Source of the DNA: Allocoprococcus comes
Lineage (GTDB): Bacteria; Bacillota; Clostridia; Lachnospirales; Lachnospiraceae
Assembly: GCF_013300725.1 (NCBI RefSeq)
Contig: NZ_JAAIMM010000026.1
Location: 1 to 53,121 of the forward strand
Reading direction: 5' to 3'
Length of the DNA: 53,121 nucleotides
The notes under the pieces are model-generated. The model did no database searches and was not told the origin of the DNA. It saw nothing but the letters and a program-made list of their open reading frames with translations. Positions 34,344 to 45,760 of this stretch are shown here, piece by piece. The first letter of the stretch is position 1, and every line of letters begins with the position of its first letter. Both the position numbers and the translations under genes were made by a program.

Positions 34344-35417
34344 TTATAATTCTATTAGCTCATGTGTAGCACTGATCAGGTTTTCATATCCGTCTTTTGT
34401 GATGATGCCCTGATCCTCAAGTCTGACACCACCCCAACCCGGAATATAAAGTCCTGGTTCTACTGTCATTATGCTGTTCTCCTGTAAGATATTCTCACAG
34501 TTTAGTCCGATATTCGGAAGTTCATGGACGAACAGCCCAACTCCATGACCGATTCCTGTATAATTATACGGAAGGTATTCTGTATCTTTGATTGCTTCAA
34601 GTGAAGCTTCATAGCAGGAAGTTCCTGTCACACCGGCTCTTACAGATGCTTCTGTATCTTCTGTCATACGACGGCAGAGATCATAAACTTCTCTCTGTTT
34701 GGCGTCTGCCTTGCCGACAACTACCGTTCTTGTCATATCTGAAAGATAACCTTTGTACTGGCATCCATAATCCATCAATACGAAATCACCGTATTCGATT
34801 GGCTTACTGTCCGGAATTCCGTGAAGCAGAGAGCTCTTTGCTCCTGAAATAACGATTCCACCGTAAGGTTTGGTATCTGCACCTTCCATAACCATGTAAT
34901 GTGCAAGTCTGGACGCGATTTCTTTTTCTGTAACACCCGGACGGATGTCTTTTATAATTTTTTCAAATGCTCTGGATGCGATATCGCAGGCAACGGTAAG
35001 GTTCTTGATCTCTTCCGGCGTCTTGATCGCGCGGAAGCCTTCGATTACGTTCAGCGTCGGAACCATCTCAGCACTGAGTTCAGCCTGCATAGAGTTCCAT
35101 TTTTCAAATGTCAGATGATCCTGTTCAAATCCAATTGTTTTAACTCCATCTTTGTCTGCGCAATATGCAACAGCTTTCCCCATGCTGTAGCCAAAATCGA
35201 TTCGCCAGTTTACAAGCTCATAATCCGGGCATTCATAAGATGCCTGCTCTGTGTATCTTGCATCAGTGATAAAATACTGATTCGCCTTTGTGATAAAAAG
35301 GAACGAGTCTTCCCCCGTAAATCCGCTGATACAACGTACATTCGCCGGCTTTGCAATATAAAACGCATCCAGTCTTTCTTTTTCCATGTACTCTCGCAAT
35401 TGTGTTAATCTGTCCAT
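34344..35417 (-). CDS. pepP: Xaa-Pro aminopeptidase-like M24 peptidase
   Basis: 357 aa from MDRLTQLREY at 35417 (GAGGAG upstream); the longer frame to 35438 is not favoured. Creatinase-like N-domain (about 1-125) and pita-bread M24 domain with metal ligands in LMDYGCQYKGYLSDMTRT (two Asp), GIGHGVGLFVHE (His), TVEPGLY (Glu) and RLEDQG (Glu). Removes N-terminal residues before proline. First gene of the opp operon, so imported Pro-containing peptides are probably trimmed by it. PepQ-type dipeptidase activity cannot be excluded. Confidence 0.9.
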   Translation of the reverse strand: MDRLTQLREYMEKERLDAFYIAKPANVRCISGFTGEDSFLFITKANQYFITDARYTEQASYECPDYELVNWRIDFGYSMGKAVAYCADKDGVKTIGFEQDHLTFEKWNSMQAELSAEMVPTLNVIEGFRAIKTPEEIKNLTVACDIASRAFEKIIKDIRPGVTEKEIASRLAHYMVMEGADTKPYGGIVISGAKSSLLHGIPDSKPIEYGDFVLMDYGCQYKGYLSDMTRTVVVGKADAKQREVYDLCRRMTEDTEASVRAGVTGTSCYEASLEAIKDTEYLPYNYTGIGHGVGLFVHELPNIGLNCENILQENSIMTVEPGLYIPGWGGVRLEDQGIITKDGYENLISATHELIEL

Positions 35418-35439
35418 TTTTGTTCTCCTCTCATGCACT

Positions 35440-35770
35440 TTTGTTCTTCCGAGACGGTATATTTACCAGATATGTCCGTCCCTCTGCGACAATGTAATAC
35501 TTTACTAGACCGCAGTCTAGTGGTGTAAACAAAAGAACGCCATGATTTGCATCATGACGTCCTTGTCTTCTTTCAAAGGTCATAGTTTCACGCTATGACG
35601 TCTATGTTTAATTATTAGATTGTCCGTATTGTATGTATAAAAATGTAATCTTTATACACTTTCGTAAATAACACTGTCTTCAGAGTTGCGTGAATTTCGA
35701 AGAAACCCCGTTTCAACAGTTCAATTTTTACAAATTCACTCAGATGAATATTTATTCATATGTGTAACTT
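35440..35770 (-). ncRNA. long structured leader of the pepP-opp operon with attenuator-like hairpins
   Basis: About 350 nt between the predicted start and pepP, no coding frame recognised. In minus-strand order: near-palindrome at 35744-35759; stem GTGAATTT/AAATTCAC (35732-35739 with 35690-35697) enclosing GAAAC/GTTTC; hairpin GTCATAG/CTATGAC (35579-35599); terminator-like ACGTCATGAT/ATCATGGCGT (35537-35560) followed by TCTTTTGTTT; hairpin CTAGAC/GTCTAG (35505-35520); and GACGG/CCGTC (35453-35480). CTATGAC of one hairpin could instead pair with GTCATGA of the next, giving exclusive folds. No T-box sequence is seen. Confidence 0.55.
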
Positions 35771-35776
35771 TTTCTT

Positions 35777-35805
35777 ATTATAGAACCATACTCTAAGATT
35801 GTCAA
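35777..35805 (-). promoter_or_regulatory. pepP-opp operon promoter
   Basis: TTGACA (complement of 35800-35805), 17-bp spacer, TATAAT (complement of 35777-35782): full consensus, just after the XRE-cupin gene. Confidence 0.88.
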
Positions 35806-35817
35806 GAGGAATGCTAT

Positions 35818-36402
35818 TTATTTCACAATTTTATTTTCATTCCTTCCAAACAGTCTTGGTACATCCCGGTGATATACCCATATACTCACACAAGGTTCTT
35901 TTCCAGGATTGGAAATACTATGACGCTCTCTGCTCTTTATATATACACTGTCTCCCGGATGTAAACTGCAAATTTCTCCTTCCACCTCTACATTCAGAGT
36001 TCCTTTTATCACCATACACATTTCCGAAAAGGCATGACGATATTCTTCTTTTTTCGCAGATTCTCCCGGTCCAATCGTAATATATTCAAAAATTGATTCT
36101 CCCTGACCAAAGTCTGCAACCTCAACTGTTATATTTTCTTCCGGATAAAGATGCTTACTCATTTCTTCTCTGCGTATAACCGTCTTTCCCGGTATCTCGC
36201 CTTCCAGTGCATACTGGATATCAATATCCAGTGCTTCACAAATTCGCGCAAGACTGTCCACATTCGGAGATGTTTTATTCTGTTCCAGCATACTCAGATA
36301 GCCCGCTGAAAGTCCTGTATATTCTCCCAAAACCCGGATTGTCATCATTTTCTTTTTTCTGCATTCTCTGATCCGTTCACCAATATGAGCTAAATCCAGC
36401 AT
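35818..36402 (-). CDS. XRE regulator with C-terminal cupin domain
   Basis: 194 aa. Helix-turn-helix about 7-62 (TIRVLGEYTGLSAGYLSMLEQNKTSPNVDSL) and a cupin barrel about 115-185 (HAFSEMCMVIKGTLNVEVEGE, LHPGDSVYIKSRERHSISN). The type regulates amino-acid, polyamine or peptide metabolism by binding a small ligand in the cupin. GGGGGTG precedes the ATG. It stands directly upstream of the pepP-opp promoter, so it is the most likely local regulator; no operator is demonstrated. Confidence 0.85.
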   Translation of the reverse strand: MLDLAHIGERIRECRKKKMMTIRVLGEYTGLSAGYLSMLEQNKTSPNVDSLARICEALDIDIQYALEGEIPGKTVIRREEMSKHLYPEENITVEVADFGQGESIFEYITIGPGESAKKEEYRHAFSEMCMVIKGTLNVEVEGEICSLHPGDSVYIKSRERHSISNPGKEPCVSIWVYHRDVPRLFGRNENKIVK

Positions 36403-36534
36403 ATCACACCCCCCTGATTTTCGACTGATTATCTATATGCTACTGTATTTTTTCATATTTTGCAACCCTTTATTTTTGTAAAGTGTTAAAGAATTGGAAA
36501 TATTTTTGTTTTTCATGTCTTTAAAGCAAGAAAA

Positions 36535-36560
36535 GCAGACACGCCTTTCAACGTATCTGC
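36535..36560 (-). terminator. rpoBC terminator
   Basis: GCAGACACG (36535-36543) and CGTATCTGC (36552-36560) pair with one mismatch; TTTTCTTGCTTT follows on the minus strand. Lies 20 bp past the rpoC stop. Confidence 0.75.
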
Positions 36561-36579
36561 CTCTCTTAGCATATAAAGC

Positions 36580-39500
36580 CTATTCTTCAACTGTAACTGT
36601 TTCGTCAGCATTTTCTTCGGTTTCAACAGTTTCTGCTGTCTCTGCCGGTGCTTCAGGCTCAGCATCATCATCCATATCAAAATCATCAAAACTGATTTCG
36701 TCGTCCATATCCATACCAAGACCTGTATCAAGCTTAACGTCACGGTATTTTCTCATACCTGTTCCTGCCGGAATCAGTTTACCGATAATGACGTTCTCTT
36801 TCAGACCGATCAGGTGGTCAACCTTACCTTTGATAGCAGCCTCAGTCAGAACCTTGGTTGTCTCCTGGAAGGATGCAGCTGACAGGAAGGAATCTGTTGC
36901 CAGGGATGCCTTGGTAATACCAAGCATGATCTGTTCTCCTGTTGCAGGCTCTTTACCTTCTGCTACCATCTGTTCATTTACATCGTTGAACTCAAGGACA
37001 TCTACCATTGTTCCCGGAAGGAATTCCGTATCTCCTCTTTCTTCGATGCGGATTTTCTTCAGCATCTGACGAACGATAACTTCGATATGCTTATCGTTGA
37101 TTTCTACACCCTGCAGACGGTATACTCTCTGTACTTCCTGAAGCATATAGTCCTGTGCAGCACGAAGACCTTTGATCTTAAGAAGGTCATGCGGGTTCAC
37201 GCTACCTTCTGTAAGCTCGTCACCGGCTTCCAGAACAGCTCCATCCTGTACTTTAATACGTGATCCATAAGGAATCAGATAAGTCTTTGTCTCACCTGTC
37301 TGCTGATTGGTAACGATGATTTCACGCTTCTTCTTTGTATCGTTCAGGTTTGCAACACCTGCGATTTCTGTGATAATAGCAAGACCTTTCGGCTTTCTTG
37401 CTTCAAAAAGTTCTTCGACACGAGGAAGACCCTGTGTGATATCTCCACCGGCTACACCACCACTATGGAAAGTACGCATGGTCAGCTGTGTACCAGGTTC
37501 ACCGATTGACTGAGCTGCGATAATACCGACAGCTTCACCAACCTGTACAGGTTCACCTGTTGCCATGTTGGCACCATAACATTTCGCACAAATACCGATG
37601 TGTGATTTACAGGTCAGGATTGTACGGACTTTCACTTTCTTAAGCGGTGAATTTCCATTTTCATCCACACCGTATTTCATGATCTTTTCTGCACGTTTTG
37701 GTGTGATCATGTGGTTTGCTTTTACAAGCACATTGCCATCTTTGTCACAGATTGTATAGCATGAATATCTTCCTGTAATACGTTCCTGAAGACTTTCGAT
37801 TTCTTCATTTCCATCCATGAATGCATGCAGATACATTCCCGGAATTTCAGCATCCTTGCTTACACAGTCAACCTCACGGATGATCAGATCCTGTGATACG
37901 TCAACAAGACGTCTTGTCAGGTATCCTGAATCGGCTGTACGAAGGGCAGTATCTGACATACCTTTTCGAGCTCCATGCGCAGACATGAAGTATTCCAGTA
38001 CGTCCAGACCTTCACGGAAGTTTGACTTGATAGGCAGCTCGATCGTGTGACCGGTTGTATCCGCCATAAGTCCACGCATACCTGCAAGCTGTTTGATCTG
38101 TTTATCAGATCCACGGGCTCCGGAATCCGCCATCATGAAGATATTGTTGTATTTATCAAGTCCGGTAAGAAGGGCTTCTGTAAGCTCATCATCTGTTTCT
38201 TTCCAGGTTTCTACAACCTCTTTGTAACGCTCTTCTTCTGTAATAAGACCACGCTTGAAGTTACGTGTGATCTTATCAACCGTTGACTGTGCTCTTGCGA
38301 TCAGTTCCGGTTTCTGTGGCGGTACAGTCATATCTGAAATAGATACAGTCATAGCTGCTCTTGTAGAGAGCTTGTATCCCATTGATTTTACATGGTCAAG
38401 TACTTCAGCTGTAGCTGATGCACCATGTGTGTTAATAACTTTTTCAAGAATCTGTTTCAGCTGTTTCTTTCCTACATGGAAATCCACTTCAAGAACCAGT
38501 TCATTTCCTTCTTTTTCACGATCAACAAAGCCAAGATCCTGCGGAATGATTTCGTTGAAGATGAAACGTCCAAGTGTAGACTCTACTGTACCGGTCTTCT
38601 TTGTTCCATCCGGCATTGTCTTTGTCACACGTACTTTGATTCTTGAGTGAAGAGTAACAACTCCGTTCTCATAAGCAAGAATTGCTTCATTGACACTCTT
38701 GAATACTTTGCCTTCTCCCTTTGCACCAGGTCTTTCCTGTGTCAGATAGTAGATACCAAGGACCATATCCTGTGAAGGTACAGCTACCGGACCACCATCA
38801 GACGGTTTCAGAAGGTTGTTTGGTGAAAGCAGAAGGAAACGGCATTCTGCCTGTGCTTCTACAGAAAGCGGAAGATGAACCGCCATCTGGTCACCATCGA
38901 AATCGGCGTTGAACGCTGTACATACCAGTGGATGAAGCTTGATTGCTTTACCCTCTACCAGGATCGGTTCAAATGCCTGGATACCAAGACGGTGAAGTGT
39001 AGGGGCACGGTTCAGCATAACCGGATGCTCTTTGATTACATCTTCAAGCACATCCCATACTTCCGGCTGAAGACGTTCTACCATTTTCTTAGCATTCTTA
39101 ATGTTGTGAGCAGCTCCGCTCTCAACAAGTTCTTTCATAACAAACGGCTTGAACAGCTCGATTGCCATTTCTTTCGGAAGACCGCACTGATAGATCTTCA
39201 GTTCCGGTCCTACAACGATAACGGAACGTCCTGAGTAGTCAACACGTTTTCCGAGCAGGTTCTGACGGAAACGTCCTGATTTACCTTTCAGCATATCAGA
39301 AAGGGATTTCAGTGCTCTGTTTCCAGGACCTGTTACCGGACGTCCACGACGTCCATTGTCGATCAGAGCATCTACAGCTTCCTGCAGCATTCTCTTTTCG
39401 TTTCTAACGATAATGTCCGGAGCTCCCAGTTCAAGGAGTCTTCTTAGACGGTTATTTCTGTTGATAATTCTTCTGTACAGATCATTCAGGTCAGATGTTG

Positions 39501-40272
39501 CAAAACGTCCACCATCCAACTGTACCATCGGACGCAGATCCGGCGGAATTACCGGGATTGCAGTCATGATCATCCATTCCGGTTTGTTTCCTGATTCACG
39601 GAAAGCTTCTACTACTTCAAGTCTCTTAACGATTCTTGCTCTCTTCTGTCCGGTAGCACCCTCAAGTCCTGCCTGCAGTTCAGCATAATCTTTTTCAAGA
39701 TCGATTGCTTCGAGAAGTTCTTTGATCGCTTCTGCTCCCATTCCTACGCGGAAACCATTGCCCCAGTTTTCTCTTGCTTCCTGGTATTCTGCTTCTGAAA
39801 GAACCTGCTTGTAAGAGAGATCTGTCTCTCCCTTATCAAGTACGATATAAGAAGCGAAATACAGTACTTTTTCCAGAGTTCTCGGTGAAAGATCCAGGAT
39901 CAGTCCCATACGGCTCGGAATACCTTTGAAATACCAGATATGAGAAACCGGTGCCGCAAGTGCGATGTGACCCATACGTTCACGTCGCACAGTTGCTTTT
40001 GTTACTTCTACACCACAGCGGTCGCATACAACACCTTTATAACGGATCTTTTTGTATTTACCACAGTGGCATTCCCAGTCTTTGCTAGGTCCGAAGATTT
40101 TCTCACAGAACAGACCGTCTCTTTCCGGCTTGAGTGTTCTGTAGTTGATTGTCTCCGGTTTTGTAACTTCACCTCTTGACCATTCCAGAATCTTTTCCGG
40201 AGATGCCAGACCTATTTTAATCGCATCAAATGAAATCGGTTGATACGTTGGTTCTTTTTTTGTTTCTGTCAT
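36580..40272 (-). CDS. rpoC: RNA polymerase subunit beta'
   Basis: 1230 aa from [10 protein letters not shown] at 40272 (GGAGG nine bases upstream); the ATG at 40281 lies too close to that site. Zinc finger at Cys68, Cys70, Cys83 and Cys86; the active-site magnesium motif NADFDGDQM about residue 455; a second zinc cluster ([14 protein letters not shown]). The C-terminal acidic tail of about 45 aa (Glu/Asp-rich) is notable and parallels the one on RpoB. Starts 13 bp after rpoB. Confidence 0.97.
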   Translation of the reverse strand: MTETKKEPTYQPISFDAIKIGLASPEKILEWSRGEVTKPETINYRTLKPERDGLFCEKIFGPSKDWECHCGKYKKIRYKGVVCDRCGVEVTKATVRRERMGHIALAAPVSHIWYFKGIPSRMGLILDLSPRTLEKVLYFASYIVLDKGETDLSYKQVLSEAEYQEARENWGNGFRVGMGAEAIKELLEAIDLEKDYAELQAGLEGATGQKRARIVKRLEVVEAFRESGNKPEWMIMTAIPVIPPDLRPMVQLDGGRFATSDLNDLYRRIINRNNRLRRLLELGAPDIIVRNEKRMLQEAVDALIDNGRRGRPVTGPGNRALKSLSDMLKGKSGRFRQNLLGKRVDYSGRSVIVVGPELKIYQCGLPKEMAIELFKPFVMKELVESGAAHNIKNAKKMVERLQPEVWDVLEDVIKEHPVMLNRAPTLHRLGIQAFEPILVEGKAIKLHPLVCTAFNADFDGDQMAVHLPLSVEAQAECRFLLLSPNNLLKPSDGGPVAVPSQDMVLGIYYLTQERPGAKGEGKVFKSVNEAILAYENGVVTLHSRIKVRVTKTMPDGTKKTGTVESTLGRFIFNEIIPQDLGFVDREKEGNELVLEVDFHVGKKQLKQILEKVINTHGASATAEVLDHVKSMGYKLSTRAAMTVSISDMTVPPQKPELIARAQSTVDKITRNFKRGLITEEERYKEVVETWKETDDELTEALLTGLDKYNNIFMMADSGARGSDKQIKQLAGMRGLMADTTGHTIELPIKSNFREGLDVLEYFMSAHGARKGMSDTALRTADSGYLTRRLVDVSQDLIIREVDCVSKDAEIPGMYLHAFMDGNEEIESLQERITGRYSCYTICDKDGNVLVKANHMITPKRAEKIMKYGVDENGNSPLKKVKVRTILTCKSHIGICAKCYGANMATGEPVQVGEAVGIIAAQSIGEPGTQLTMRTFHSGGVAGGDITQGLPRVEELFEARKPKGLAIITEIAGVANLNDTKKKREIIVTNQQTGETKTYLIPYGSRIKVQDGAVLEAGDELTEGSVNPHDLLKIKGLRAAQDYMLQEVQRVYRLQGVEINDKHIEVIVRQMLKKIRIEERGDTEFLPGTMVDVLEFNDVNEQMVAEGKEPATGEQIMLGITKASLATDSFLSAASFQETTKVLTEAAIKGKVDHLIGLKENVIIGKLIPAGTGMRKYRDVKLDTGLGMDMDDEISFDDFDMDDDAEPEAPAETAETVETEENADETVTVEE

Positions 40273-40285
40273 TCTCGGCATCCTC

Positions 40286-43200
40286 CTATTCTAAATCCAT
40301 GTCGTCATCAAAATCATCGTTCATATCGCCATCAAAATCGTCGAAGCTGTCATCTTCCTCCGGCTCATCTTCTACATCAACCAGCTCTCCTTCTGAGAAT
40401 TCCTGCTTGCTGTATCCGTGTTTGCCGTAGTCTTCGTCGTTATTGTAGCGTCTGTCTCCTTCAATAATGTGATTCAGGTTTGTATCACCGTAATCTACAC
40501 TTTCCATGATCTGAACCTCTTCATTGTTCTCATCCAGGACACGTACATCCAGACCGAGTGACTGAAGTTCTTTAAGAAGTACCTTGAAGGATTCCGGAAT
40601 TCCCGGTTCAGGAATATTTTCACCTTTGATGATTGCTTCGTATGTCTTCACACGTCCAACCACATCATCGGATTTAACTGTCAGGATTTCCTGCAGAGTA
40701 TAAGATGCACCGTAAGCTTCCAGTGCCCAAACCTCCATCTCTCCGAAACGCTGTCCACCGAACTGTGCTTTACCACCAAGTGGCTGCTGTGTTACCAGTG
40801 AGTAAGGACCGGTTGAACGTGCATGGATCTTATCATCAACCAGGTGATGCAGTTTCAGATAATGCATGTGTCCGATTGTTACCGGGCTGTCGAAATATTC
40901 TCCAGTACGACCGTCTCTCAGTCTTACTTTACCGTCTCTTGAAAGCGGAACGCCTTTCCACAGTGCTCTGTGGTCTCTGTTCTCATACAGATAATCCATA
41001 ACTTCCGGAAGAAGTTCTTCTTTATGTCTTGCTTCAAATTCTTCCCAGGACAGGTTAACATAATCGTTCGCCAGATCCAGGGTATCCATAATATCAACCT
41101 CGTTTGCACCATCAAATACTGGTGTTGCGATGTTGAATCCAAGTGCTTTGGCAGCCAGAGAAAGGTGGATCTCCAGTACCTGTCCGATGTTCATACGTGA
41201 TGGTACACCCAGTGGGTTCAGCACGATGTCAAGCGGACGTCCGTTCGGAAGGAACGGCATATCTTCTACAGGAAGTACACGGGAAACAACACCCTTGTTA
41301 CCATGACGTCCGGCCATCTTATCACCTACAGAGATCTTTCTCTTCTGTGCGATGTAGATACGGACTGCCTGGTTAACTCCCGGTGAAAGTTCATCTCCAT
41401 TTTCTCTTGTAAATACTTTCGCATCTACAACGATACCGTATTCACCATGAGGTACTTTCAGAGAAGTATCTCTTACTTCACGAGCTTTTTCTCCAAAGAT
41501 TGCACGAAGAAGTCTTTCCTCTGCTGTCAGTTCTGTCTCTCCCTTCGGAGTAACCTTGCCGACAAGAATATCTCCTGCACGAACCTCAGCACCGATACGG
41601 ATAATACCTCTCTCATCCAGATCTTTCAGTGCATCATCACCTACGCCTGGAATATCACGTGTAATTTCTTCTGGTCCGAGCTTTGTATCACGGGCTTCTG
41701 CTTCATATTCTTCGATATGAACAGATGTGTAAACATCATTCTGTACAAGACGTTCACTAAGAAGTACAGCATCCTCGTAGTTGTAACCTTCCCAGGTCAT
41801 GAATCCGATCAACGGGTTCTTACCAAGAGCCATCTCACCATTAGATGTAGACGGTCCGTCTGCGATTACCTGTCCCTTTTCAACTCTCTCACCTTTGACA
41901 ACGATCGGTCTCTGGTTGTAGCAGTTGCTCTGGTTGCTTCGCAGGAATTTGGTCAGCTTGTAAGTCTTTCTTGTCTTGTCATCCTGTTTGATTGTGATTT
42001 CGGTAGATGTTGATCTCTCAACAATACCACCTTCTTCTGCAACGACACATACACCTGAGTCGACAGCAGATTTTACTTCCATACCTGTTCCGACTACCGG
42101 AGCTTCTGTAGTAAGAAGCGGTACTGCCTGACGCTGCATGTTGGATCCCATCAGCGCACGGTTCGCATCATCGTTCTGCAGGAACGGAATCAGTGCTGTA
42201 GCAACAGAGAATACCATCTTCGGAGATACGTCCATGTAATCGAACATTCTTCTCTCGTATTCCTGAGTCTCATCACGATAACGTCCGGATACATTCTTAT
42301 GAACGAAATGTCCTTCTTCATCCAGAGGCTCATTCGCCTGTGCTACATGATAATTATCTTCTTCATCCGCAGTCATATATACAACTTCTTCGGTTACAAC
42401 CGGATTCTGCGGATCTGTCTTGTCAATCTTACGGTACGGAGCTTCTACAAATCCGTACTCATTGATTCTTGCATAACATGCAAGAGAGTTGATCAGACCG
42501 ATGTTCGGTCCTTCAGGTGTCTCGATTGGACACATTCTTCCGTAATGTGAGTAGTGAACGTCACGGACCTCGAATCCGGCACGGTCACGGGAAAGTCCAC
42601 CAGGACCAAGTGCGGAAAGACGTCTCTTGTGAGTCAGTTCACCAAGTGGGTTATTCTGATCCATGAACTGTGACAGCTGTGATGATCCGAAGAACTCTTT
42701 AACAGCAGCAGTTACAGGCTTGATATTGATCAGTGACTGTGGCGAAATGCCTTCCAGATCCTGTGTTGTCATTCTTTCACGAACAACTCTTTCCAGTCTT
42801 GAAAGACCGATTCTGTACTGATTCTGGAGAAGTTCTCCAACCGCACGGATACGTCTGTTACCCAAGTGGTCAATATCATCATCTTTACCAATTCCATATT
42901 CAAGATGCATATTGTAGTTGATAGACGCCATAATGTCTTCTTTTGTAATATGCTTCGGAATCAGTTCATGAATATTCTTATGAATTGCTTCTTTCAGCTC
43001 ATCGATATCTCCGGCTGTCTCTTCCAGGAGTTCAGCAAGTACCGGATAGTATACCAGTTCAGTTACGCCAACTTCTTCCGGATCAATTCCACATACAGCC
43101 TTGAGATCTACCATCATATTAGAAAGTACTTTGATATTACGGTCACTTTCTTCTCTTGCGATCCACACATACGGAACAGCTGCATTCTGGATAGCATCTG

Positions 43201-44155
43201 CAAGTTCTCTGTCAACGACAGCTCCTGCTTCTGCAATTACTTCACCTGTCATCGGGCTTACTACGTCTTCAGCCAGCGTGTGACCTGTGATACGGTTCTT
43301 GAGCATAAGCTTCTTATTAAATTTATAACGTCCAACCTTTGCAAGGTCATAACGTCTCGGGTCAAAGAACATGCTGGTGATCAGACTTTCTGCACTGTCT
43401 ACAGCAAGTGGTTCACCCGGACGGATCTTCTTATATAATTCAAGAAGACCTTCCTGATAGTTCTCTGAAGTATCTTTTGTGAAACTTGCAAGGATCTTTG
43501 GCTCTTCGCCAAAAAGATCGATAATCTCAGCATTCGTTCCAATACCAAGTGCACGGATCAGGACTGTGATCGGCACCTTACGGGTTCTGTCCACACGGAC
43601 ATAGAAAACGTCATTGGAGTCCGTCTCATATTCAAGCCATGCACCCCTGTTCGGGATAACGGTGCAAGAGTATAATTCTTTACCAAGTTTATCATGCGCA
43701 ATTCCATAATAAATACCAGGTGAACGCACCAACTGGCTGACAATAACACGTTCCGCACCATTGATTACAAAGGTACCGGTTCTTGTCATGATCGGTAAAT
43801 CACCCATAAAGATCTCATGTTCATTGATCTCATCTGTCTCTTTGTTGTGAAGTCTTACCTTCACTTTAAGCGGTGCAGCATAAGTAGCATCGCGTTCTTT
43901 ACATTCCTCGATTGTGTACTTGGTTTCATCTGTGCACAATGTAAAGTCGACAAATTCCAGGCTCAGATGTCCGCTGTAATCGGTAATCGGAGAAATATCA
44001 TCAAATACTTCTTTTAATCCTTCATCCAGGAACCATTTGTAAGAGTCGGTCTGAACTTCGATCAAATTAGGCATTTGGAGTACTTCTTTTTGCCGGGAAT
44101 AGCTCATGCGCATACTTTTTCCGTTTGTGATGGGACGAATTCTGTTTTTCTCCAT
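40286..44155 (-). CDS. rpoB: RNA polymerase subunit beta
   Basis: 1289 aa from [10 protein letters not shown] at 44155; AAGGAG lies 11 bases upstream. Full-length beta: the rifampicin region ([29 protein letters not shown]) is of the sensitive type; the C-terminal clamp ([23 protein letters not shown]) is present. It ends with a strongly acidic tail of about 45 aa ([23 protein letters not shown]), like RpoC. Confidence 0.97.
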   Translation of the reverse strand: MEKNRIRPITNGKSMRMSYSRQKEVLQMPNLIEVQTDSYKWFLDEGLKEVFDDISPITDYSGHLSLEFVDFTLCTDETKYTIEECKERDATYAAPLKVKVRLHNKETDEINEHEIFMGDLPIMTRTGTFVINGAERVIVSQLVRSPGIYYGIAHDKLGKELYSCTVIPNRGAWLEYETDSNDVFYVRVDRTRKVPITVLIRALGIGTNAEIIDLFGEEPKILASFTKDTSENYQEGLLELYKKIRPGEPLAVDSAESLITSMFFDPRRYDLAKVGRYKFNKKLMLKNRITGHTLAEDVVSPMTGEVIAEAGAVVDRELADAIQNAAVPYVWIAREESDRNIKVLSNMMVDLKAVCGIDPEEVGVTELVYYPVLAELLEETAGDIDELKEAIHKNIHELIPKHITKEDIMASINYNMHLEYGIGKDDDIDHLGNRRIRAVGELLQNQYRIGLSRLERVVRERMTTQDLEGISPQSLINIKPVTAAVKEFFGSSQLSQFMDQNNPLGELTHKRRLSALGPGGLSRDRAGFEVRDVHYSHYGRMCPIETPEGPNIGLINSLACYARINEYGFVEAPYRKIDKTDPQNPVVTEEVVYMTADEEDNYHVAQANEPLDEEGHFVHKNVSGRYRDETQEYERRMFDYMDVSPKMVFSVATALIPFLQNDDANRALMGSNMQRQAVPLLTTEAPVVGTGMEVKSAVDSGVCVVAEEGGIVERSTSTEITIKQDDKTRKTYKLTKFLRSNQSNCYNQRPIVVKGERVEKGQVIADGPSTSNGEMALGKNPLIGFMTWEGYNYEDAVLLSERLVQNDVYTSVHIEEYEAEARDTKLGPEEITRDIPGVGDDALKDLDERGIIRIGAEVRAGDILVGKVTPKGETELTAEERLLRAIFGEKAREVRDTSLKVPHGEYGIVVDAKVFTRENGDELSPGVNQAVRIYIAQKRKISVGDKMAGRHGNKGVVSRVLPVEDMPFLPNGRPLDIVLNPLGVPSRMNIGQVLEIHLSLAAKALGFNIATPVFDGANEVDIMDTLDLANDYVNLSWEEFEARHKEELLPEVMDYLYENRDHRALWKGVPLSRDGKVRLRDGRTGEYFDSPVTIGHMHYLKLHHLVDDKIHARSTGPYSLVTQQPLGGKAQFGGQRFGEMEVWALEAYGASYTLQEILTVKSDDVVGRVKTYEAIIKGENIPEPGIPESFKVLLKELQSLGLDVRVLDENNEEVQIMESVDYGDTNLNHIIEGDRRYNNDEDYGKHGYSKQEFSEGELVDVEDEPEEDDSFDDFDGDMNDDFDDDMDLE

Positions 44156-44250
44156 TTGACGTTTCACTCCTTATATGATAAATTTTCGGGTTATTTCCGC
44201 CTTATTCAGGGCGCACTTATGGCATACGTTTCCACAATAGCGCATTTTTT

Positions 44251-44280
44251 ACTTTACCACAGGTTTTTCTTGATTGTCAA
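44251..44280 (-). promoter_or_regulatory. rpoBC promoter
   Basis: TTGACA (complement of 44275-44280), 18-bp spacer, TAAAGT (complement of 44251-44256), about 90 bp before rpoB. Together with the terminator at 44470-44510 it allows rpoBC expression apart from rplJL. I see no gene in 44168-44469. Confidence 0.7.
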
Positions 44281-44469
44281 GTCTAACTTTCTAAAGAATT
44301 GTATTTTTATTGTATTTTATAATGTAAGTGGCAAAATTTACTTTCGCCCCCTTTGATACCGGATTGGTACGTGCTTTGTGCTCTCACAAGCAAGCTCGCA
44401 TCGGCTTTCTGACCTTTTGATCCTGGTATCATCATTTTATGCATACCGCAGAAACGTACAAAAAATCAA

Positions 44470-44510
44470 AAGAGCGTATCACTGCAGGAAATCCTGCGCG
44501 ATACGCTCTT
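44470..44510 (-). terminator. rplL-rpoB terminator/attenuator
   Basis: AAGAGCGTATC (44470-44480) and GATACGCTCTT (44500-44510), with inner GCAGG/CCTGC; TTTTGATTTTTT follows. The rplJL-rpoB gap commonly holds a partial terminator that lowers rpoBC transcription. Confidence 0.85.
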
Positions 44511-44535
44511 GTCATTCACAGTGTGATAACCAAAA

Positions 44536-44913
44536 TTACTTAAGGTTAACTTCTGCTCCTTCAGCTTCAAGTTTAGCTTTGATTTCTTCAGCTTCAGCTT
44601 TAGAAGCGCCTTCTTTAACTACCTTCGGTGCTCCGTCAACTAATTCTTTAGCTTCTTTAAGTCCAAGACCTGTTACTTCACGAACAACCTTGATAACTTT
44701 AACTTTAGATGCTCCAGCAGATACAAGTTCTACATCGAACTCATCTTTTTCTTCTGCTGCTGCTCCGCCTTCTGCTCCAGCTGCTGCTACTACAACACCT
44801 GCTGCTGCGGATACACCAAATTCTTCTTCACATGCTTTAACTAAGTCATTTAATTCAAGTACAGATAATTCTTTGATAGCTTCAATAAATTCTGCTGTTG
44901 TTAATTTTGCCAT
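44536..44913 (-). CDS. rplL: 50S ribosomal protein L7/L12
   Basis: 125 aa from [10 protein letters not shown] (GGAGGAAAATAAA upstream). N-terminal dimerisation domain, Ala/Gly hinge (about 38-55) and C-terminal factor-binding domain ([23 protein letters not shown]). Stalk protein recruiting EF-G and EF-Tu; paired with L10. Confidence 0.97.
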   Translation of the reverse strand: MAKLTTAEFIEAIKELSVLELNDLVKACEEEFGVSAAAGVVVAAAGAEGGAAAEEKDEFDVELVSAGASKVKVIKVVREVTGLGLKEAKELVDGAPKVVKEGASKAEAEEIKAKLEAEGAEVNLK

Positions 44914-44994
44914 TTTATTTTCCTCCATTTGATTTTAATGTTTGGCTCTTTCGCCTCTTACTGTTCCCACACTCGGATGGGATTCCGGTACAGA

Positions 44995-45519
44995 TTACTC
45001 TGCTGCCGGTGCTTCTGCTTCAGCTTCTGCCGGAGCATCACCCTGTTCTGCGATCTGATTAAGAACACGGGCAAGGTTTGTAATAGGTGACTGTAAGCTT
45101 CCAAGTAATTTGGACAGCAGTACTTCTCTTGACGGAATCTTAGAAAGTTCCTGAATACCAGCTGCGTCATATACTGAGCCTTCAACTACACCTGCTTTTA
45201 CCTCAAGAGCTTCTGCTTTCTTAGCGAAATTGCAGATGATTCTTGCCGGTGCTGTTGCATCTTCTTTAGAAATTGCAATAGCGTTCGGTCCTTCCAGATA
45301 TTCGTCAAGCTGTGCGAAATCTGTTCCTTCAAAAGCTCTCTTCATCATTGTGTTCTTGCAAACTTTGTAGATAACACCTGCTTCTCTCAGCTGTTTACGA
45401 AGTTCAGTGTCCTGAGCTACTGTAAGTCCACAGTAGTTAACGATGACTGCTGACTGAGCATCTGTGAGATCTTCAACGATTGCCTGTACGATAGGTTGTT
45501 TTAATTCAACTTTTGCCAC
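44995..45519 (-). CDS. rplJ: 50S ribosomal protein L10
   Basis: 174 aa. GTG start at 45519 (MAKVELKQPIVQAI) with AAGGAGGTG upstream; the frame extension to 45594 is leader RNA, not protein. Binds 23S rRNA and L7/L12 through its C-terminal helix; the Ala/Glu-rich end is typical. Autoregulated by the upstream leader. Confidence 0.96.
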   Translation of the reverse strand: MAKVELKQPIVQAIVEDLTDAQSAVIVNYCGLTVAQDTELRKQLREAGVIYKVCKNTMMKRAFEGTDFAQLDEYLEGPNAIAISKEDATAPARIICNFAKKAEALEVKAGVVEGSVYDAAGIQELSKIPSREVLLSKLLGSLQSPITNLARVLNQIAEQGDAPAEAEAEAPAAE

Positions 45520-45603
45520 GAATGGTGCACCTCCTTGTAGTATTTTCAACTGCCAGAAAGTCTCGGTCCCAGCGGGGACTTTCATATCACGCAATCATGC
45601 GCT

Positions 45604-45634
45604 AAAAAACCTCCGCGCCAAAGCACAGAGGTTT
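45604..45634 (-). terminator. rplJ leader attenuator terminator
   Basis: AAACCTC (complement of 45628-45634) pairs with GAGGTTT (complement of 45607-45613) through a G/C-rich hairpin, then TTTTTT, between the L10 leader and rplJ. Indicates transcription attenuation. Confidence 0.85.
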
Positions 45635-45720
45635 ACAAATTCAAATCTAATGAATCTTGTCTTCCTCGGTAGGCGTTTTGACCCTTATGCCTTACGGCAC
45701 CTACTGTCTTCGGCAGTTAC
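45635..45720 (-). ncRNA. L10 leader (rplJL autoregulatory RNA)
   Basis: Contains the conserved words of this leader class: AAGTAACTGCCGAAGACAGT, AGGTGCCGTAAGGC, and GCCTACCGAGGAAGACAAG, forming the kink-turn and multibranch fold bound by L10(L12). Free L10 stabilises the fold and favours the following terminator. Confidence 0.85.
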
Positions 45721-45726
45721 TTCGTA

Positions 45727-45755
45727 AATATAGCATACGTTTACCAGAAAGTCAA
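45727..45755 (-). promoter_or_regulatory. rplJL promoter
   Basis: TTGACT (complement of 45750-45755), 17-bp spacer, TATATT (complement of 45727-45732), just upstream of the L10 leader. Confidence 0.82.
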
Positions 45756-45760
45756 GTGTA

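Noticed and set aside
35440-35770. T-box or known amino-acid riboswitch in the pepP leader
   Set aside because: No AGGGTGGNACCGCG-like antiterminator or specifier-loop motifs are visible, so I left it as an unclassified leader.
45520-45594. Upstream extension of rplJ (MRDMKVPAGTETF...)
   Set aside because: It translates leader RNA; the GTG start at 45519 has the proper ribosome site and L10 family N-terminus.
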